DNA from: Dermanyssus gallinae
Taxonomy: Eukaryota; Arthropoda; Arachnida; Mesostigmata; Dermanyssidae
Length of the DNA: 64,000 nt
Assembly: GCA_003439945.1 (NCBI GenBank)
Contig: QVRM01001384.1
Coordinates: forward strand, 471,001-535,000
Reading direction: 5' to 3'
Shown: positions 45,737 to 55,961 of the stretch, one piece after another
Position numbering within the stretch: position 1 is the stretch's first letter
Layout of the letters: each line of letters opens with the position of its first letter
Position numbers and translations under genes: made by a program
The notes under the pieces: model-generated
The model's database searches: none
Seen by the model: the letters and a program-made list of their open reading frames with translations, nothing else
What the model was told of the DNA's origin: nothing

Positions 45737-46988
45737 ACAGGAAATCATCTAAGAAGACCTTCAAAACGATCTTCATGGAGAAATACAACACCTTAAAGCA
45801 TGGAGCCACCTCTCGTAAGAGGATACCCTCAACTAATGTAAACGATAAGTCGAAGACTGAATCGTTGATGGTTTACATTCAAAGAGAATATTCATAGCGC
45901 GTTGCTTTTTCTACAACGCTAAATAGGTTTGAATACAGTTGAGTACTTAAGATATCCGTGAACGGATTGATTACGCCGACCCTAAGCTTTTGACCGTTGT
46001 TAACGACAATGGAAGACATCTCATCAGTGACCATGAAGAAGTCAGTTAGGTTGAAACCAATGCCAGGCCGAACCTGGTTGTTTGTGGGCTTTCACTCACC
46101 CTGACGGAAAGTCCTGTTATTTTGTGAGCCTATCTACATGTGCATAGTGCAGTTGGCTTAAGCGCTTGTTATCTCGTTATAAACCATTACTGTTCAAATA
46201 TTCTACGAGAGCTTTTGGTCTAATTTACACGTATGTATTCAGGTCATAAGCTCAGCGTTACTGTATCCCAGTGTTGTGCAATCGTAATAATTGTAGTCTG
46301 CACAGAAAATGAGGTCAGATGTGAGTCGCTTCGGTGTTTTGAGTGTAGAGAGAATGAGCGTAGGTGACTGATGTGACTGACTTCACGACGCAATGTCAGA
46401 GGCAACATGATATAGGTCACGGCACGTGTAGCGTGTCAAACTCTACTTGCTTAAATCTAATAAGTTGTTTCGTTAATTTTGCTACGTTTTAAATTAATTG
46501 TCTTCTGGAGTTCTATTTAGATTTTCGAACGGACACCCACGCCTCTCTGATGACTACGTTATTGAGTGTAACCGTAACAGCATGGCAATGAACAATGACC
46601 CCTTCTATATACATGTTTAAGATTAGATTATATGATTATTCTACCATGATTATATCTAATAGAGTTATGCAATTTTTTGTTTTATGGTATACTGACACAA
46701 CCAATGTGTTATATAAATAAATATAAACATCACTGATCATACGTGTAATACCTGCCTTTTAACTGCTAAACATCGATTAAGTTCAATCTATATATACGCA
46801 CAAGTACAAAGGCCCATGTACCTTAGCCTAGACGTAGTACAATATCTGCCCGAAATATGGCTGGCTATTTCTGATACCCTGTGCTCACCTCAAAAAATAC
46901 GTATGCTACTTCTTTTAGTGGATTGTGACGTTACCTGTACACGATCTAGATCTAATGCGGCACTTTTTTTATTACCAGGATCTTAGCG
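45737..46988 (+). other. Former 3' end of copy D and spacer remnant
   Basis: 45737-45896 is the out-of-frame remainder of the last exon, still recognisable (KKTFKTIFMEKYNTLKHG in the original frame). The rest is the array spacer, more diverged than the other two, with no gene. It stops at the transposon junction at 46988. Confidence 0.65.
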
Positions 46989-47471
46989 GTCCAGAAACGT
47001 GTGGCCGGTGGTGGCTCTGTGAAATATTGGGGTGCGTTTGGATATAATGGGAAGTCCGATCTAGTCGCGATTGTGGGCCTAAACAATTCCGACAAGTACC
47101 AGCGTATCGTAAGTTCCCAGTTAGAAGCCCATTTCAGAAGAATTGGGGGACCTGACGCAGTTTTTCAACAAGACAACGCCACGTTTCATACCTCGGCTAG
47201 CACTATAGCCTTTTTTCAAGAACAAGGAGTGCCACTTTTTGACTGGCCGGCATTGAGTCCAGACCTGAATCCCATCGAAAATCTTTGGGGACATTTTGTG
47301 AAGCAGATTTACGCAAATGGTCGACAATATGATAATTTGTCGGACCTCAAAGAAGCTGTCCAGCAAGCATGGACTAATATTCCACTTTCGCACTTACAAC
47401 AGCTCATTAGCTCCATGAAAGACCGAGTTTACGATTTGGTTCAGAAGAAGGGGCGAAAAACCCGTTTCTAA
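46989..47471 (+). pseudogene. Tc1/mariner transposase, C-terminal half
   Basis: About 157 codons from VQKRVAGGGSVKYWGAFG to the stop at 47471. They contain the second catalytic Asp (FQQDNATFHTS) and the catalytic Glu (SPDLNPIENLWG) with exactly 34 residues between, so DD34E Tc1 type. The N-terminal HTH and first Asp are not upstream; MICAL-array spacer is. The missing half lies on the opposite strand at 47888-48382. Cut-and-paste activity is impossible as arranged. Confidence 0.9.
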
Positions 47472-47533
47472 AATAGAATATGTAGTATCAAATAAGTCAT
47501 GCAGCCCTGCTAAGAATCGAATACGCCGTAAGG

Positions 47534-47722
47534 CGTTATTGTTGCTTATATTTTGCAACACTGTTTTTTTGTATGAACCGATTGTGAGATTGAGACGAAA
47601 TTAACAACATACTCGTGTTTCGTCATGTTCATCATGCCCTTAAAATTTCAAAACGTTCAAATAAATCAAGCCGAAATTATCACAAAAAAACGTGAGTTGC
47701 TAATTTTTTGCGACGCACTTTA
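47534..47722 (+). repeat. Tc1 terminal region, copy 1 (long terminal repeat-like end)
   Basis: About 189 bp ending GCACTT before TA, matching 48557-48756 in the same orientation at over 90% by eye. It is the outer end following the C-terminal transposase half. TA is the usual Tc1 target dinucleotide. Confidence 0.75.
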
Positions 47723-47734
47723 TTTGAAGTACCA

Positions 47735-47887
47735 AAACACGGCCGACTGACCCTATTTGCTGATGATACCACAGCACACTTTGTCGGCGATATCCAAAAA
47801 GAGGTAGAGCAGATTATGAAAGAAAGACCTTAAGCGGCTCTCAGATTGGTTTAGAACCAATGGCGTGTCTGTGAATTGGTCGAAAAC
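47735..47887 (+). pseudogene. Reverse transcriptase fragment with FADD motif
   Basis: Reads RLTLFADDTTAHFVGDIQKEVEQIMKER, then a one-base shift, then LKRLSDWFRTNGVSVNWSKT. This is the motif C to motif D/E segment of a non-LTR RT. It lies directly outside the Tc1 end (TTATTTGAAG) and fits as the continuation of the RT piece at 48757-49118, which is on the other strand. Confidence 0.75.
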
Positions 47888-48382
47888 CGGTGTTATCCAG
47901 TAGTACTGACAGCCGTCAGGGCCATCGAGATTAAATTTATTTTCATCCGAGAAGACGATGTTTTTCCACTCGTTATCCTAAGTTTGGTATCTATGCGAAA
48001 ATTCACGCCGTGCGACAATGTGCTTCGGATGCAGTCGCGGCATAAACTTCCTTTTCGCGTATCGCACGTTTTTGTCAGAACTTAACACTCGGTACACTGT
48101 GGATCGGTGCACTGGCACTCCCAAAGTAGTCCTGATCCTGGAAGAAGATATTTGGTCATGAGTAGCCAACTGTAGGATTCTACGCCGATCTCAAATAGTC
48201 AAAACTGGCTTACGCCCACTGTTAGATCTGCACCTTTGGTTCACTCCAGGGTGTAAGAACCTGCTGATGGTGCTCTTATGCCGTCCTAATCTGGTTGCTA
48301 TAGCAGTTACTGTATGACCGAGCTCAGCACATGCCTCAATTCTTGTCTTTTCGTTATCCGAGAGATCCTTTATACGACCCAT
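47888..48382 (-). pseudogene. Tc1/mariner transposase, N-terminal half
   Basis: From ATG 48382 on the minus strand: MGRIKDLSDNEKTRIEACAE, GHTVTAIATRLGRHKSTISR (paired-like HTH), RKPVLTI with a stop near 48191, then ATHDQISSSRIRTTLGVPVH and STVYRVL. It ends with WKNIVFSDENKFNLDGPDG, which has the first catalytic Asp. It ends at the same point (47888) where the plus-strand RT fragment ends, so the two are joined by an inversion breakpoint. At least one stop and one frame change are present. Confidence 0.85.
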
Positions 48383-48556
48383 GGTTTAAACATACGCTTC
48401 GCTGTTAGTTCGGCACAACGACTGAGCTGTAGAATATTTTGCAGCTATACAACAATTGATTTAACTAGACAATATTCCTGGCATTTGATCCCCGGGATCG
48501 AATATCAGCTGTAGCATCGGCTATCCGTTACAAACAAGAGCTGTGTTGTTAGCATG

Positions 48557-48756
48557 CTATTGTTGCTAATATTTTGCAACACTGTTTTTACACACTTTTT
48601 TTTTGTATGAACCGATTGTGAGATTGAGACGAAATTAACAACATACTCGTGTTTCGTCATGTTCACCATGCCGTTAAAATTTCAAAACGTTCACATAAAT
48701 CAAGCCGAAATTATCACCAAAAACATGAGTTGCTACTTTTTTGCAACGCACTTTAT
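48557..48756 (-). repeat. Tc1 terminal region, copy 2
   Basis: Near-identical to 47534-47722, with the end AAGTGCGTTGCAAAAAAGTA when read on the minus strand. It borders the RT frame at a TA (48755-48756). Together the two ends define an element with terminal repeats of roughly 190 bp, longer than in classical Tc1. Confidence 0.7.
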
Positions 48757-49118
48757 ATCGTTGATAAATATATTGAACAGCAGTGGGCCGCCGATACTCC
48801 CTTGAGCCACTCCAACTGATATGTTTTCGACATCTGAAAACTTCTGTCCAATCTGTCTTCTGTCCAATCTGTACCATTTGTTGCCTCTCTGACATAAAAG
48901 AACATACCCACGATTGGACACGCTCCATAGACTTCTAGTTTGCTAATGAGAATATTTGTGTCGACGGTATTGAACGCCTTTCTCAAATCAACAAAAAGAG
49001 CAGCAACCGTTTTCTTCTTTTCAAGATATTGACGGACATCATCTACAAAGCTCATAACAGGGACGGTGGTGAACATTTCAAGGCGGAATCCGATCTGTGG
49101 CGATCGCAAAGAACACAA
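48757..49118 (-). pseudogene. Reverse transcriptase fragment interrupted by Tc1
   Basis: Minus-strand RT blocks in two or three frames: QIGFRL (near 49095), VAALFVDLRKAFNTVDTNIL (motif A with Asp), then after a frameshift SNRGYVLLCQRGNKW and VGVAQGSIGGPLLFNIFINDI. The Tc1 end follows immediately. CR1/jockey-type RT. Motif C is found separately at 47735-47887. Confidence 0.8.
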
Positions 49119-49195
49119 AGAACATCAATATTACTATCTCCAAAAAATATCATCATATTTTGGCTGTTAATCTTTAAAACTATTTTCTAATCAAT

Positions 49196-49711
49196 TTAGG
49201 AAATAGGCTTTGCCAGACGGCTGGCGATTGAATGCGCCAACCAGAAGAGATTTCCCTTCATCACACCATTCACCTGCACTATTATTCTCTCGCAGAAAGA
49301 GATAGCTGAAGTCACAAAAGTTAGCTCTTTTCTTACTTTCACGTTATAGTTACACCGTGTATGCAAAGCTCCACCTCCGCAACAGCCTGGCCTACAGCTG
49401 TAGTAACTATTATAATTGCGCAATGCAAGTGAACAAGTTTCGGCTTCCTGGAGCCTTACTTTTGTAGTGGGTATCACAGAGGGTTCGCACGGCTGGCTCG
49501 CAAGGAACGTTTCGAGGTCATGCCAGTATGACTTGAGCCCGTTCACATAACAGTGCATTGCCAGAAACAATGGAATGGCACATTTAAAGGAAGCTCTATC
49601 TTTAGTCCTATTAATGTTGTTATTTATGGTTCGGCCGGTCCTGTCAATATGTTCAGGGCGATTTAGCTCTGGAGCTGACAGTCTAATAGTTAGCTCGATG
49701 GCTAACATCAT
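49196..49711 (-). CDS. Hypothetical ORF of 171 codons
   Basis: Continuous frame on the minus strand, with Cys-rich RPGCCGGGALHTRC in the middle and no recognisable domain. It is adjacent to transposon debris. Codon pattern gives no clear indication, and no intron, promoter or homologous duplicate is seen. It may be an exon of a host gene, a transposon ORF1 remnant or a chance frame. Confidence 0.2.
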   Translation of the reverse strand: MMLAIELTIRLSAPELNRPEHIDRTGRTINNNINRTKDRASFKCAIPLFLAMHCYVNGLKSYWHDLETFLASQPCEPSVIPTTKVRLQEAETCSLALRNYNSYYSCRPGCCGGGALHTRCNYNVKVRKELTFVTSAISFCERIIVQVNGVMKGNLFWLAHSIASRLAKPIS

Positions 49712-51505
49712 TGCCTAACGGCATAACTTCCTTTGAGAAATTGACCCGTTCTAATGCTTTTCCGTATCAATTGTAGAAGGCTAAAAGCATGCTATCAAAG
49801 AAGATATCTCGTTTCTTCTTTAGAAAACCTATTTTAAAGATGTCGCCTGGACATGTTTAAACTAGGATTTGGTTAAACGTACCTGAGTGTCCCTAGAATG
49901 CTACATCTGAAGTAGAAATCTGTTTCGATTGAAGAACCGTAGACGTCTGTAAACGTTTTGTTCAATACATTTATTGAGCATACGTATATACCTAACAAAA
50001 GCAGTTGCAGACCCGTTATTTTCCCCCCAAAAAAGATCGCTGGAGGAAGAATCAGAATTCGGCGTGCACACGTCGTGTTCAGAGTACAAAACTGTGGCAA
50101 ACAATACACAGATACATGGCTAGCCCTTTGTGAATCCGATTCTATATGTCACGCAGTACAACACTATGCATTTTTCTGTTAAAAACTATAAACGAACTAA
50201 TCTAAGTCATTTGTTGAACTGGGCTAATCCCGGGTTACATAACCCGTAACCACACGTTAACGCGGAGACAATTGTTCACTCCAAAGTGCTAACATAAAAA
50301 GTCGTTTAATGTGAAAGAATAAACAAGCTAAAGAGTGTTTTGTCTGTCGATTGATCTAAGGCAGTAGTATTCCACGACCCGCCAACACAGAGGGCAGACC
50401 ATACTGTCACAAGGACTGTTGGGGAAGATATCTCAGCATGTCTTGGTGCGTTAAGATACGACACAATGAGTTTTAAGTCCGTTGGGTACAGAGGTTGATC
50501 GTCGCTCCCCTACGGGCCTGGAATCCCCGTGGGGCATATCATAGCATGGCCGCGGAATCTCAACGGTACAGTTTATTTTATCATCTATTCGGAACGAGAA
50601 TCGCTCGGAGAAAATTCGATCAACTTTGAACCGGCGACACGCCTATAGATGACAACCATGACTAGACCCGCAACATTTAGACTTTGCCCTAATAAAGTAA
50701 ACATATCAGCCGCTGTTTTCTAAAGGGAATCGTAAAGGGATGTGGGTGAGAAGTTTCAGCCTCAAGTTTGGAGAAAAAACATTATTATTAAGAAGCTTGC
50801 TATTTGAGACGGGCATTGGCGGAGACGTGCTCGTTTATATGCAGGTCTCTCTTTTTCTATATATATATATATATATAAATATATACATATATAGACGTGA
50901 GTTGGGCTAAGGACATTTTCTAGTGATACGCTGATATACACGAATAAGCCATACATGAGTTGACAGAGGATAAATGTAACCGAATGATGTTTTCAAAACT
51001 TCACGAACGTCTCTTTATAATTATGGTACGCCTATATGCCAAATAGCAATCAAGTGCAGCCAAGGTGAGAACATTAAGTCACACACGTGGGCGCTGCCTG
51101 TTCGTCTTTCTCGGCGCTAGTCGGTGCCTTTCCGAAGTGTTGTCTTAAGCCAGCCAATAATACAAAATTAACGACTGAGTATCATTCGTTCAATCAGCCT
51201 GTACTGCCTGCCGTCTCGTTGGCAGGATTTTCGTAAACGACACATATAAAAATAGGCCAGGGCTAAACTGTAAAGTACCCAGTAAATGCGGCACAACAAC
51301 GACCTACAGAAAAAACGTTACAAGCAAAACAAAAACTTCCGCAAAGTGTCGCGGCGTTTTCGCGCGGCCAGGCGATTCTCTTGTCGGTCGGTTATTTTGG
51401 CGTCCCACTGGATTGTCGTTGTTCCGCTTCCGATGCTACGAAGTGTTCATAGTAACGTGGCTGATCCCCGCCATCCTATCGAGCACTACCGCAATCTTAT
51501 CTCTT

Positions 51506-51545
<40 letters not shown>

Positions 51546-51840
51546 CTTATTCTCTTTCCGTATGTGTTTTTTTTGTTTTTACAGCCACATATGGCTAGCT
51601 TATTGTAGGAAAACAACAAAGAGAGAGGTGAGGGGGGCGGAAACAGCGTGCGCACAATGAAAATTGGATACTTGAGCATGAAAATGTTTAATGTTGTTCG
51701 AAAAGAAAATATATATATATATATAATAGACTTCAGCGTTGGGAATGAGCAACTCCGTTGTCTCAACTCTGGAGATGTGATGTCTATGATGTATATATGT
51801 AAACTAACCCATGGTTAATAGAACTAATCTAACATATATA
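49712..51840. other. Non-coding stretch with microsatellites
   Basis: I see no supported gene. It holds a TA tract near 50858-50890, a GTT tract at 51508-51546 (about 13 units, read as Leu or Gln runs in false frames) and another TA tract near 51709-51724. The moderately GC-rich stretch 50360-50660 has no open frame and no RNA fold that I recognise. Confidence 0.5.
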
Positions 51841-52400
51841 TACAGGGTCATTCATATCGTTATGTACTTATTGCAAGGTTTGGTAGAACTCGGCAAGAAC
51901 ATAAGTTTTCCCTATGGAGGGAAGACGTGGAAACGTCTTGTTTAGGAGAGAGAGTGAAGTTTATAAAAGTAGTTTTTCTGCCTTTTTTTCCTACATAGTT
52001 GTGCGAAATCTCTGTTTGCGGGAGAACCAGTCAACGCATGAAGGAACCGATCATACCGGCGTGTTGGGAGGAAAATGCTGCACAACGGGAAGACACTTCA
52101 CTAGCTTGCGTGAAGTGTCTTTTTATGACTTTTCTCAATCTGGCTATTCGCTTTTCGCTACGCAAGCTTTTGAAGCTATGCAGAATTTTCCTCCAAACAC
52201 GCCGGTATGATCGGTTCCCGCAAACTTAATTTTCGCACAACTATGTAGGAGAAAAAAAGGCCGAATAACTACTTCTATAAACATCACCCTCTCTCCTAAA
52301 CAAGACGTTTCCGCGTCCTCCTTCCATTGGGAAAATGTATTTTCTTGCCGAGTTCTACCAAACCTCGAAATACGTACATAACGATATGAATGACCCTGTA
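51841..52400. mobile_element. MITE with very long terminal inverted repeats
   Basis: The two ends read TACAGGGTCATTCATATCG in inverted orientation. Pairing continues inward for more than 200 nt on each side with few mismatches and indels, including the GGTTTGGTAGAACTCGGCAA, CGTCTTGTTTAGGAGAGAG and GATCATACCGGCGTGTT blocks. The centre holds a second small hairpin, AGACACTTCAC...GTGAAGTGTCT (about 52090-52122). The flanks are TA on both sides, typical of Tc1/mariner-superfamily insertion. There is no transposase, so it is a non-autonomous foldback element. Confidence 0.85.
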
Positions 52401-52405
52401 TATAA

Positions 52406-52409
<4 letters not shown>

Positions 52410-52443
<34 letters not shown>
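52410..52443. repeat. (TA)n microsatellite next to MITE
   Basis: Pure TA tract just outside the MITE's right end. A second one lies at 52711-52738. The MITE probably inserted in a TA-rich site. Confidence 0.9.
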
Positions 52444-52446
<3 letters not shown>

Positions 52447-52546
52447 GCAGGGAAAAAAGTAAAAAGCTTAGGCTGATGTCGTTGTTGTCGCTGTTTAGCT
52501 GTGGCTGCGTGCGAACTGGGCGTGCCTATAGGCCTGTGTGCGGCGT

Positions 52547-52566
52547 GGGGGGGGGGGGGGGGGGGG
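52547..52566. repeat. Run of 20 G
   Basis: Uninterrupted guanine homopolymer preceded by GCGT and followed by TACG. It could form a G-quadruplex, and its length is uncertain in sequencing. Confidence 0.85.
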
Positions 52567-52704
52567 TACGTACCTTCATAGTGGCACCGGTCTCCTTCGC
52601 GTTCTTTGCTCCAACCACAACGGCGATCGATCGTCTTTATTCCGTTTCGCTGCACCATCTGCAAAAGCAACAGTATATAGATATAGACAGGGCAAACAGT
52701 GAAA

Positions 52705-52742
<38 letters not shown>

Positions 52743-52776
52743 TGTATATACACATGACAAACAGTATATAGATGTA

Positions 52777-52870
52777 TACAGGGCGCCAAACTTAGGGGTC
52801 TGGTAAAACTCAACAATTTTTTTTTCAAATGGAACAAGAAACGGCAATGCTTTCTTCTGGTGTGAGAGTG
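52777..52870 (+). mobile_element. Diverged end of a MITE related to the 51.8 kb element
   Basis: TATACAGGGCGCCAAACTTA followed by GGGGTCTGGTAAAACTCAAC resembles the outer end of the 51841 MITE (TACAGGGTCATTC, then AGGTTTGGTAGAACTCGGCA). The opposite end is not found nearby, so this is a single-ended or decayed copy of a related family. Confidence 0.4.
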
Positions 52871-54007
52871 AAATTACCCGAAAATATTGTATCGATTTTT
52901 TATTCTGACATTATTTGACTAAATCTGCGATTGCAAGTACGCCAGTAGTCTTCCTATCGATAAACGATCGGAAAGAGAAGCCAAGAAATGAAACTCTGCA
53001 ATTCTTATATTTTGGCTTTTACACTCAATTACTCTCTTACTTTGTTAACATCACACTCATTTAACTACTACGGCCCAACGAATGTATTTTTGATATTCAT
53101 TAAGCTGATATTAATTAAAACGCTCATTTTGATGTCAAGTCAATGATGCCACAAGTTTTGGTTGAGAAGTAACACAGGTTTTGTGACACACATACACATC
53201 AAAGTGAATACATGCGCTTGCACTAGCATTTCAGCAACTTGGTTTAGCAAATGAATCAATCACTCGAGACACCTTTTTTGTCTACTCTCGACGAGATTAA
53301 CACCGAACAGGCGCTGCACTGTTGAGTGTAATGAGAAACGAACGTATCGTGGCTGACTCACAAATGCAGTTCATCTTTGCAGTAGTAGCACTGGTGATAA
53401 GCCAGCAATACTACTATGGCCACTCTTAGCGTACAGTACCGCCAAATTTTTTGCTGTATGAGAGATAAGACATTTCTGTCCACGGGCTCCATTGGAACAA
53501 ACTACCCTCTCGCCATGTTGTATTCGGCCCCAGAGTTTGACGTACTAATTCTGAAACGCCAGGTATATATATATGTGTATACATATCGAGCAGTAGAGAT
53601 GGTATGTGATTCTGTTGCCATACGTCGTAGGTTCTACCTTGTCACGTCGCAGAATTGGTACACGCCAAAGGCTTTTTTTCTATTGTAACCCAGTTATCGT
53701 TTATACATCTTGTCTATACATATATGTAACGATATATTCGGAGAAGTGGTAACAGCAGCATCAAATGTTGTTTCTGCATTGGTGTGACTGTCGTCACGTA
53801 ATCAAGCATATACTTCCCCGTTCCACGCGTTTGCATGGAACGCCGTAAGAGTGCAGGGGTTATGAAATAATATATATATATATATATTTTTTTTAGATTT
53901 TTCGTAAGGCTATTGCCCGTGTACGGTTTTTTCATGTCATAGCTAATTTTAATCCACTCCGGCATTTACCTTGTCTAAATTGGAAACCATGCAAACCAAT
54001 TCAAGAG
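52871..54007. other. Non-coding stretch
   Basis: No supported gene. An open frame at 53416-53688 contains a possible donor (CGCCAG|GTATAT) but no domain and no matching partner exon. A TA tract lies near 53871-53886. Confidence 0.4.
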
Positions 54008-54075
54008 TGGCTGGTCTGGGTCTCGAACCCAGTCCTCCTGAATGCAAGGCAGAGGCTTTGCCACCCCACTGATTT
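54008..54075 (-). repeat. tRNA-like SINE head or tRNA pseudogene
   Basis: The minus strand reads AGTGGGGTGGCAAAGCCTCTG, then a CTTGCAT loop, then CTGGGTTCGAGACCCAG and a 3' AGCCACT. There is a good B box (GGTTCGAGACC, plus 54018-54030) within a 5-bp T-arm, an A-box-like TGGCAAAGCCT (54053-54063), and AGTGG/CCACT that could close an acceptor stem. The D-arm and anticodon stem are imperfect, so an active tRNA is unlikely. A tRNA-derived SINE is the best reading. Confidence 0.5.
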
Positions 54076-55295
54076 GTAGTCCTCGGCCTTCATCGAGAAG
54101 TAGCAGGATTCAAAGGTGTTTAGTCGGATTGATGATGGAACAGTAATGATCAAAATATAATGCTCACCTGTGTCCGGCACACGCCATATGGCATACCGCT
54201 ATCCTTCTTTGAATGCGTGCATTTTTGCTGGAACACCTGAAACGCGTAACAACGTGTGTTTTATTATGCTGGGAACAATGTGCTTTTTGCTAGAAGTCTG
54301 CCCGTTAAGCGTGACAATCTGATCGACCATTAAGTACACATCCTCGGTGTTGGCTGCGTGGATGAATTTATCATCAAATATCAAAAAGTGCGTAGAAGAA
54401 ATCACGTGGTTTATCTTTGGACCTATCGAAATTAAGTTGAACGACAATCATAAATTAAGACTTGTCTTGATTTGTCGATAACGATATATTGGTGAAGCTG
54501 AATGTTGAACTTAGATTTAAAGAAATATTATTTTCCGAAGAAATATAGATGTATATATGATGCAAATGGCTCGAATCGAAGAGACTATCTCCCACAACTG
54601 TGCGACCTGGGCTGATCTATCTCATACCAAGGGACCGGCGAGAGCGTTGGTTTCTGAAGCAGATTGCTACAGTGTGTACCGGGCAAAACTTAATAGTTTG
54701 TTATTTGATCTACCGAGATCTGTAGTGCCATATAATACGTGGTCGTTATTCGAAAAAAATGTGGTATATTAGGTCATAATGCGGATTTGTGTTGACGTTT
54801 CTAAGCATTCCAACCAGCATCTAAGTTCCACAAAAGCGTTTTGTAGAACAATCGTAGTGTAGTTATTCTATCAGATGTACGAATATTTCAGAGCAGAAAA
54901 CCCAGGACATAGTAATATTCAAAATTCAACAACACTTTCTTAGTTTGACGAATATACTCGTATGCATGCTAGCTGGTTAGTGATTCTAACAATTACAGGG
55001 AGTTAATTGATGTCACCCAGTTTAAGTTCGAATGTCAGTTCGTAGCTATCGTGTCATCACGTTGTCATCAACGTCAGTTCGACTGAGTACTATGTCCTCT
55101 GTCGCATTCGGCGTTACGCTCAGACTACCAAAAGAAAAATGGTGCCCCATAGTGCGAACTACTAAATGCTAAATATAGCTATGCAGAAAATGCAGCATCG
55201 AAAAAAGGACAATTGAAAAAGAGATTAGATCTCATAGTGACCAAAAAGTGAAAGATGAGTAGTTAAAAAAAGGGGGGGAGTGTGAGAGTGAGTAC
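54076..55295. other. Non-coding stretch, possibly intronic
   Basis: It lies downstream (minus strand) of the Ly-6-like exon, so it may be part of that gene's first intron. The frame at 54199-54447 (minus) has no known domain and no cysteine pattern of a three-finger protein. I do not call the next exon. Confidence 0.4.
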
Positions 55296-55430
55296 CTTAT
55301 CTGGAGGAGACGCACACGTTTTGTTGACCCGAGAATTGCATATGTAGCAGCGGAACGCGTCAGCCCGCTCCGGGCTTTGTGCTAACGCCACCATTAACGA
55401 GAGTAAAATGCGCACAACAACCGAACACAT
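55296..55430 (-). CDS. First coding exon of a Ly-6/three-finger-like secreted or GPI-anchored protein
   Basis: From ATG 55430 the minus strand encodes 45 codons. These are a signal peptide (MCSVVVRILLSLMVALAQ...ADA) and the start of a three-finger domain (FRCYICNSRVNKTCASPPDK). The exon ends in phase 0 at a good donor (GATAAG|GTACTC). The F-x-C-Y-x-C-N-S pattern just after the signal peptide is characteristic of arthropod Ly-6/Quiver-like proteins, which are GPI-anchored or secreted modulators of channels or septate junctions. Further exons should lie at lower coordinates but I do not find them. An upstream in-frame ATG at 55463 exists, but the signal peptide favours 55430. This is the most gene-like single-copy host exon in the window. 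Confidence 0.6.
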
Positions 55431-55463
55431 GCGCAGCTTCGGAGGGCGACTGTCCCACACCAT

Positions 55464-55884
55464 GTTGAGTTTCTTGAGGAGAGAGAAGATCAGGCAAGAT
55501 TTCGCAACACGTCCGTCCAGGGACCAGTGTACCCCGTGAGTCTACAAAAGTAAGGTAGCATCAAATCGGAAGCACATTTGGCGCAAGTCAGAAGCTGTCC
55601 TTTGCTTACCAATTCCCTATACCCTATAGATATATTCGTCTTGTTGTCGTTTTGGGCCTCTCTCGTTTTGGGCCTATTTTGTCGTTGCCTCTGTTTCTCT
55701 GTCCCGCTCGCCGGGGCCAGCGTCTATATCTGCATTTATGCATTGGCTGACGGCTGGTGCTACCGACCTTGATCTGACAATGATGTTAAAGTATCCTTAG
55801 CTTTGTAATTATTGGCACATTTCGCCGTCTAACGATACGTTTAGTCGACTTACCAGTAGGTAGTAAACAATGATGATAGCAGTA

Positions 55885-55961
<77 letters not shown>

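Larger units (their letters stand above)
36728..46988 (+). repeat. Tandem unit D of the MICAL-like array (3' truncated)
   Basis: Begins at the (TA)n at 36728-36766 and contains the second copy of the composite insertion, the upstream region, gene copy D and the first 1.1 kb of spacer. Homology ends abruptly at ATCTTAGCG (46988), where a Tc1 transposase fragment begins. Introns and spacer here differ from B and C by several indels (a stretch of intron 3 present in B/C is missing, and about 90 nt near 46164 is extra), so this is the more distant of the three. The non-coding upstream part (40264-42212) holds no recognisable gene. Confidence 0.75.

Noticed and set aside
50360..50660. GC-richer stretch that could be a structured RNA or rRNA fragment
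   Set aside because: No match to conserved rRNA, snRNA or tRNA sequences that I can recognise, and no convincing stem pattern.
51286..51660. Frame with a long Leu/Val run
   Set aside because: The run is a translated GTT microsatellite (51508-51546).
52296..52847. 183-codon minus-strand frame rich in Tyr-Ile and Pro
   Set aside because: Translation of two TA microsatellites and the 20-G run; not a gene.
53416..53688. Possible exon ending CGCCAG before GTATAT
   Set aside because: The donor merges into a TA-type repeat, and no acceptor, domain or partner exon was found.
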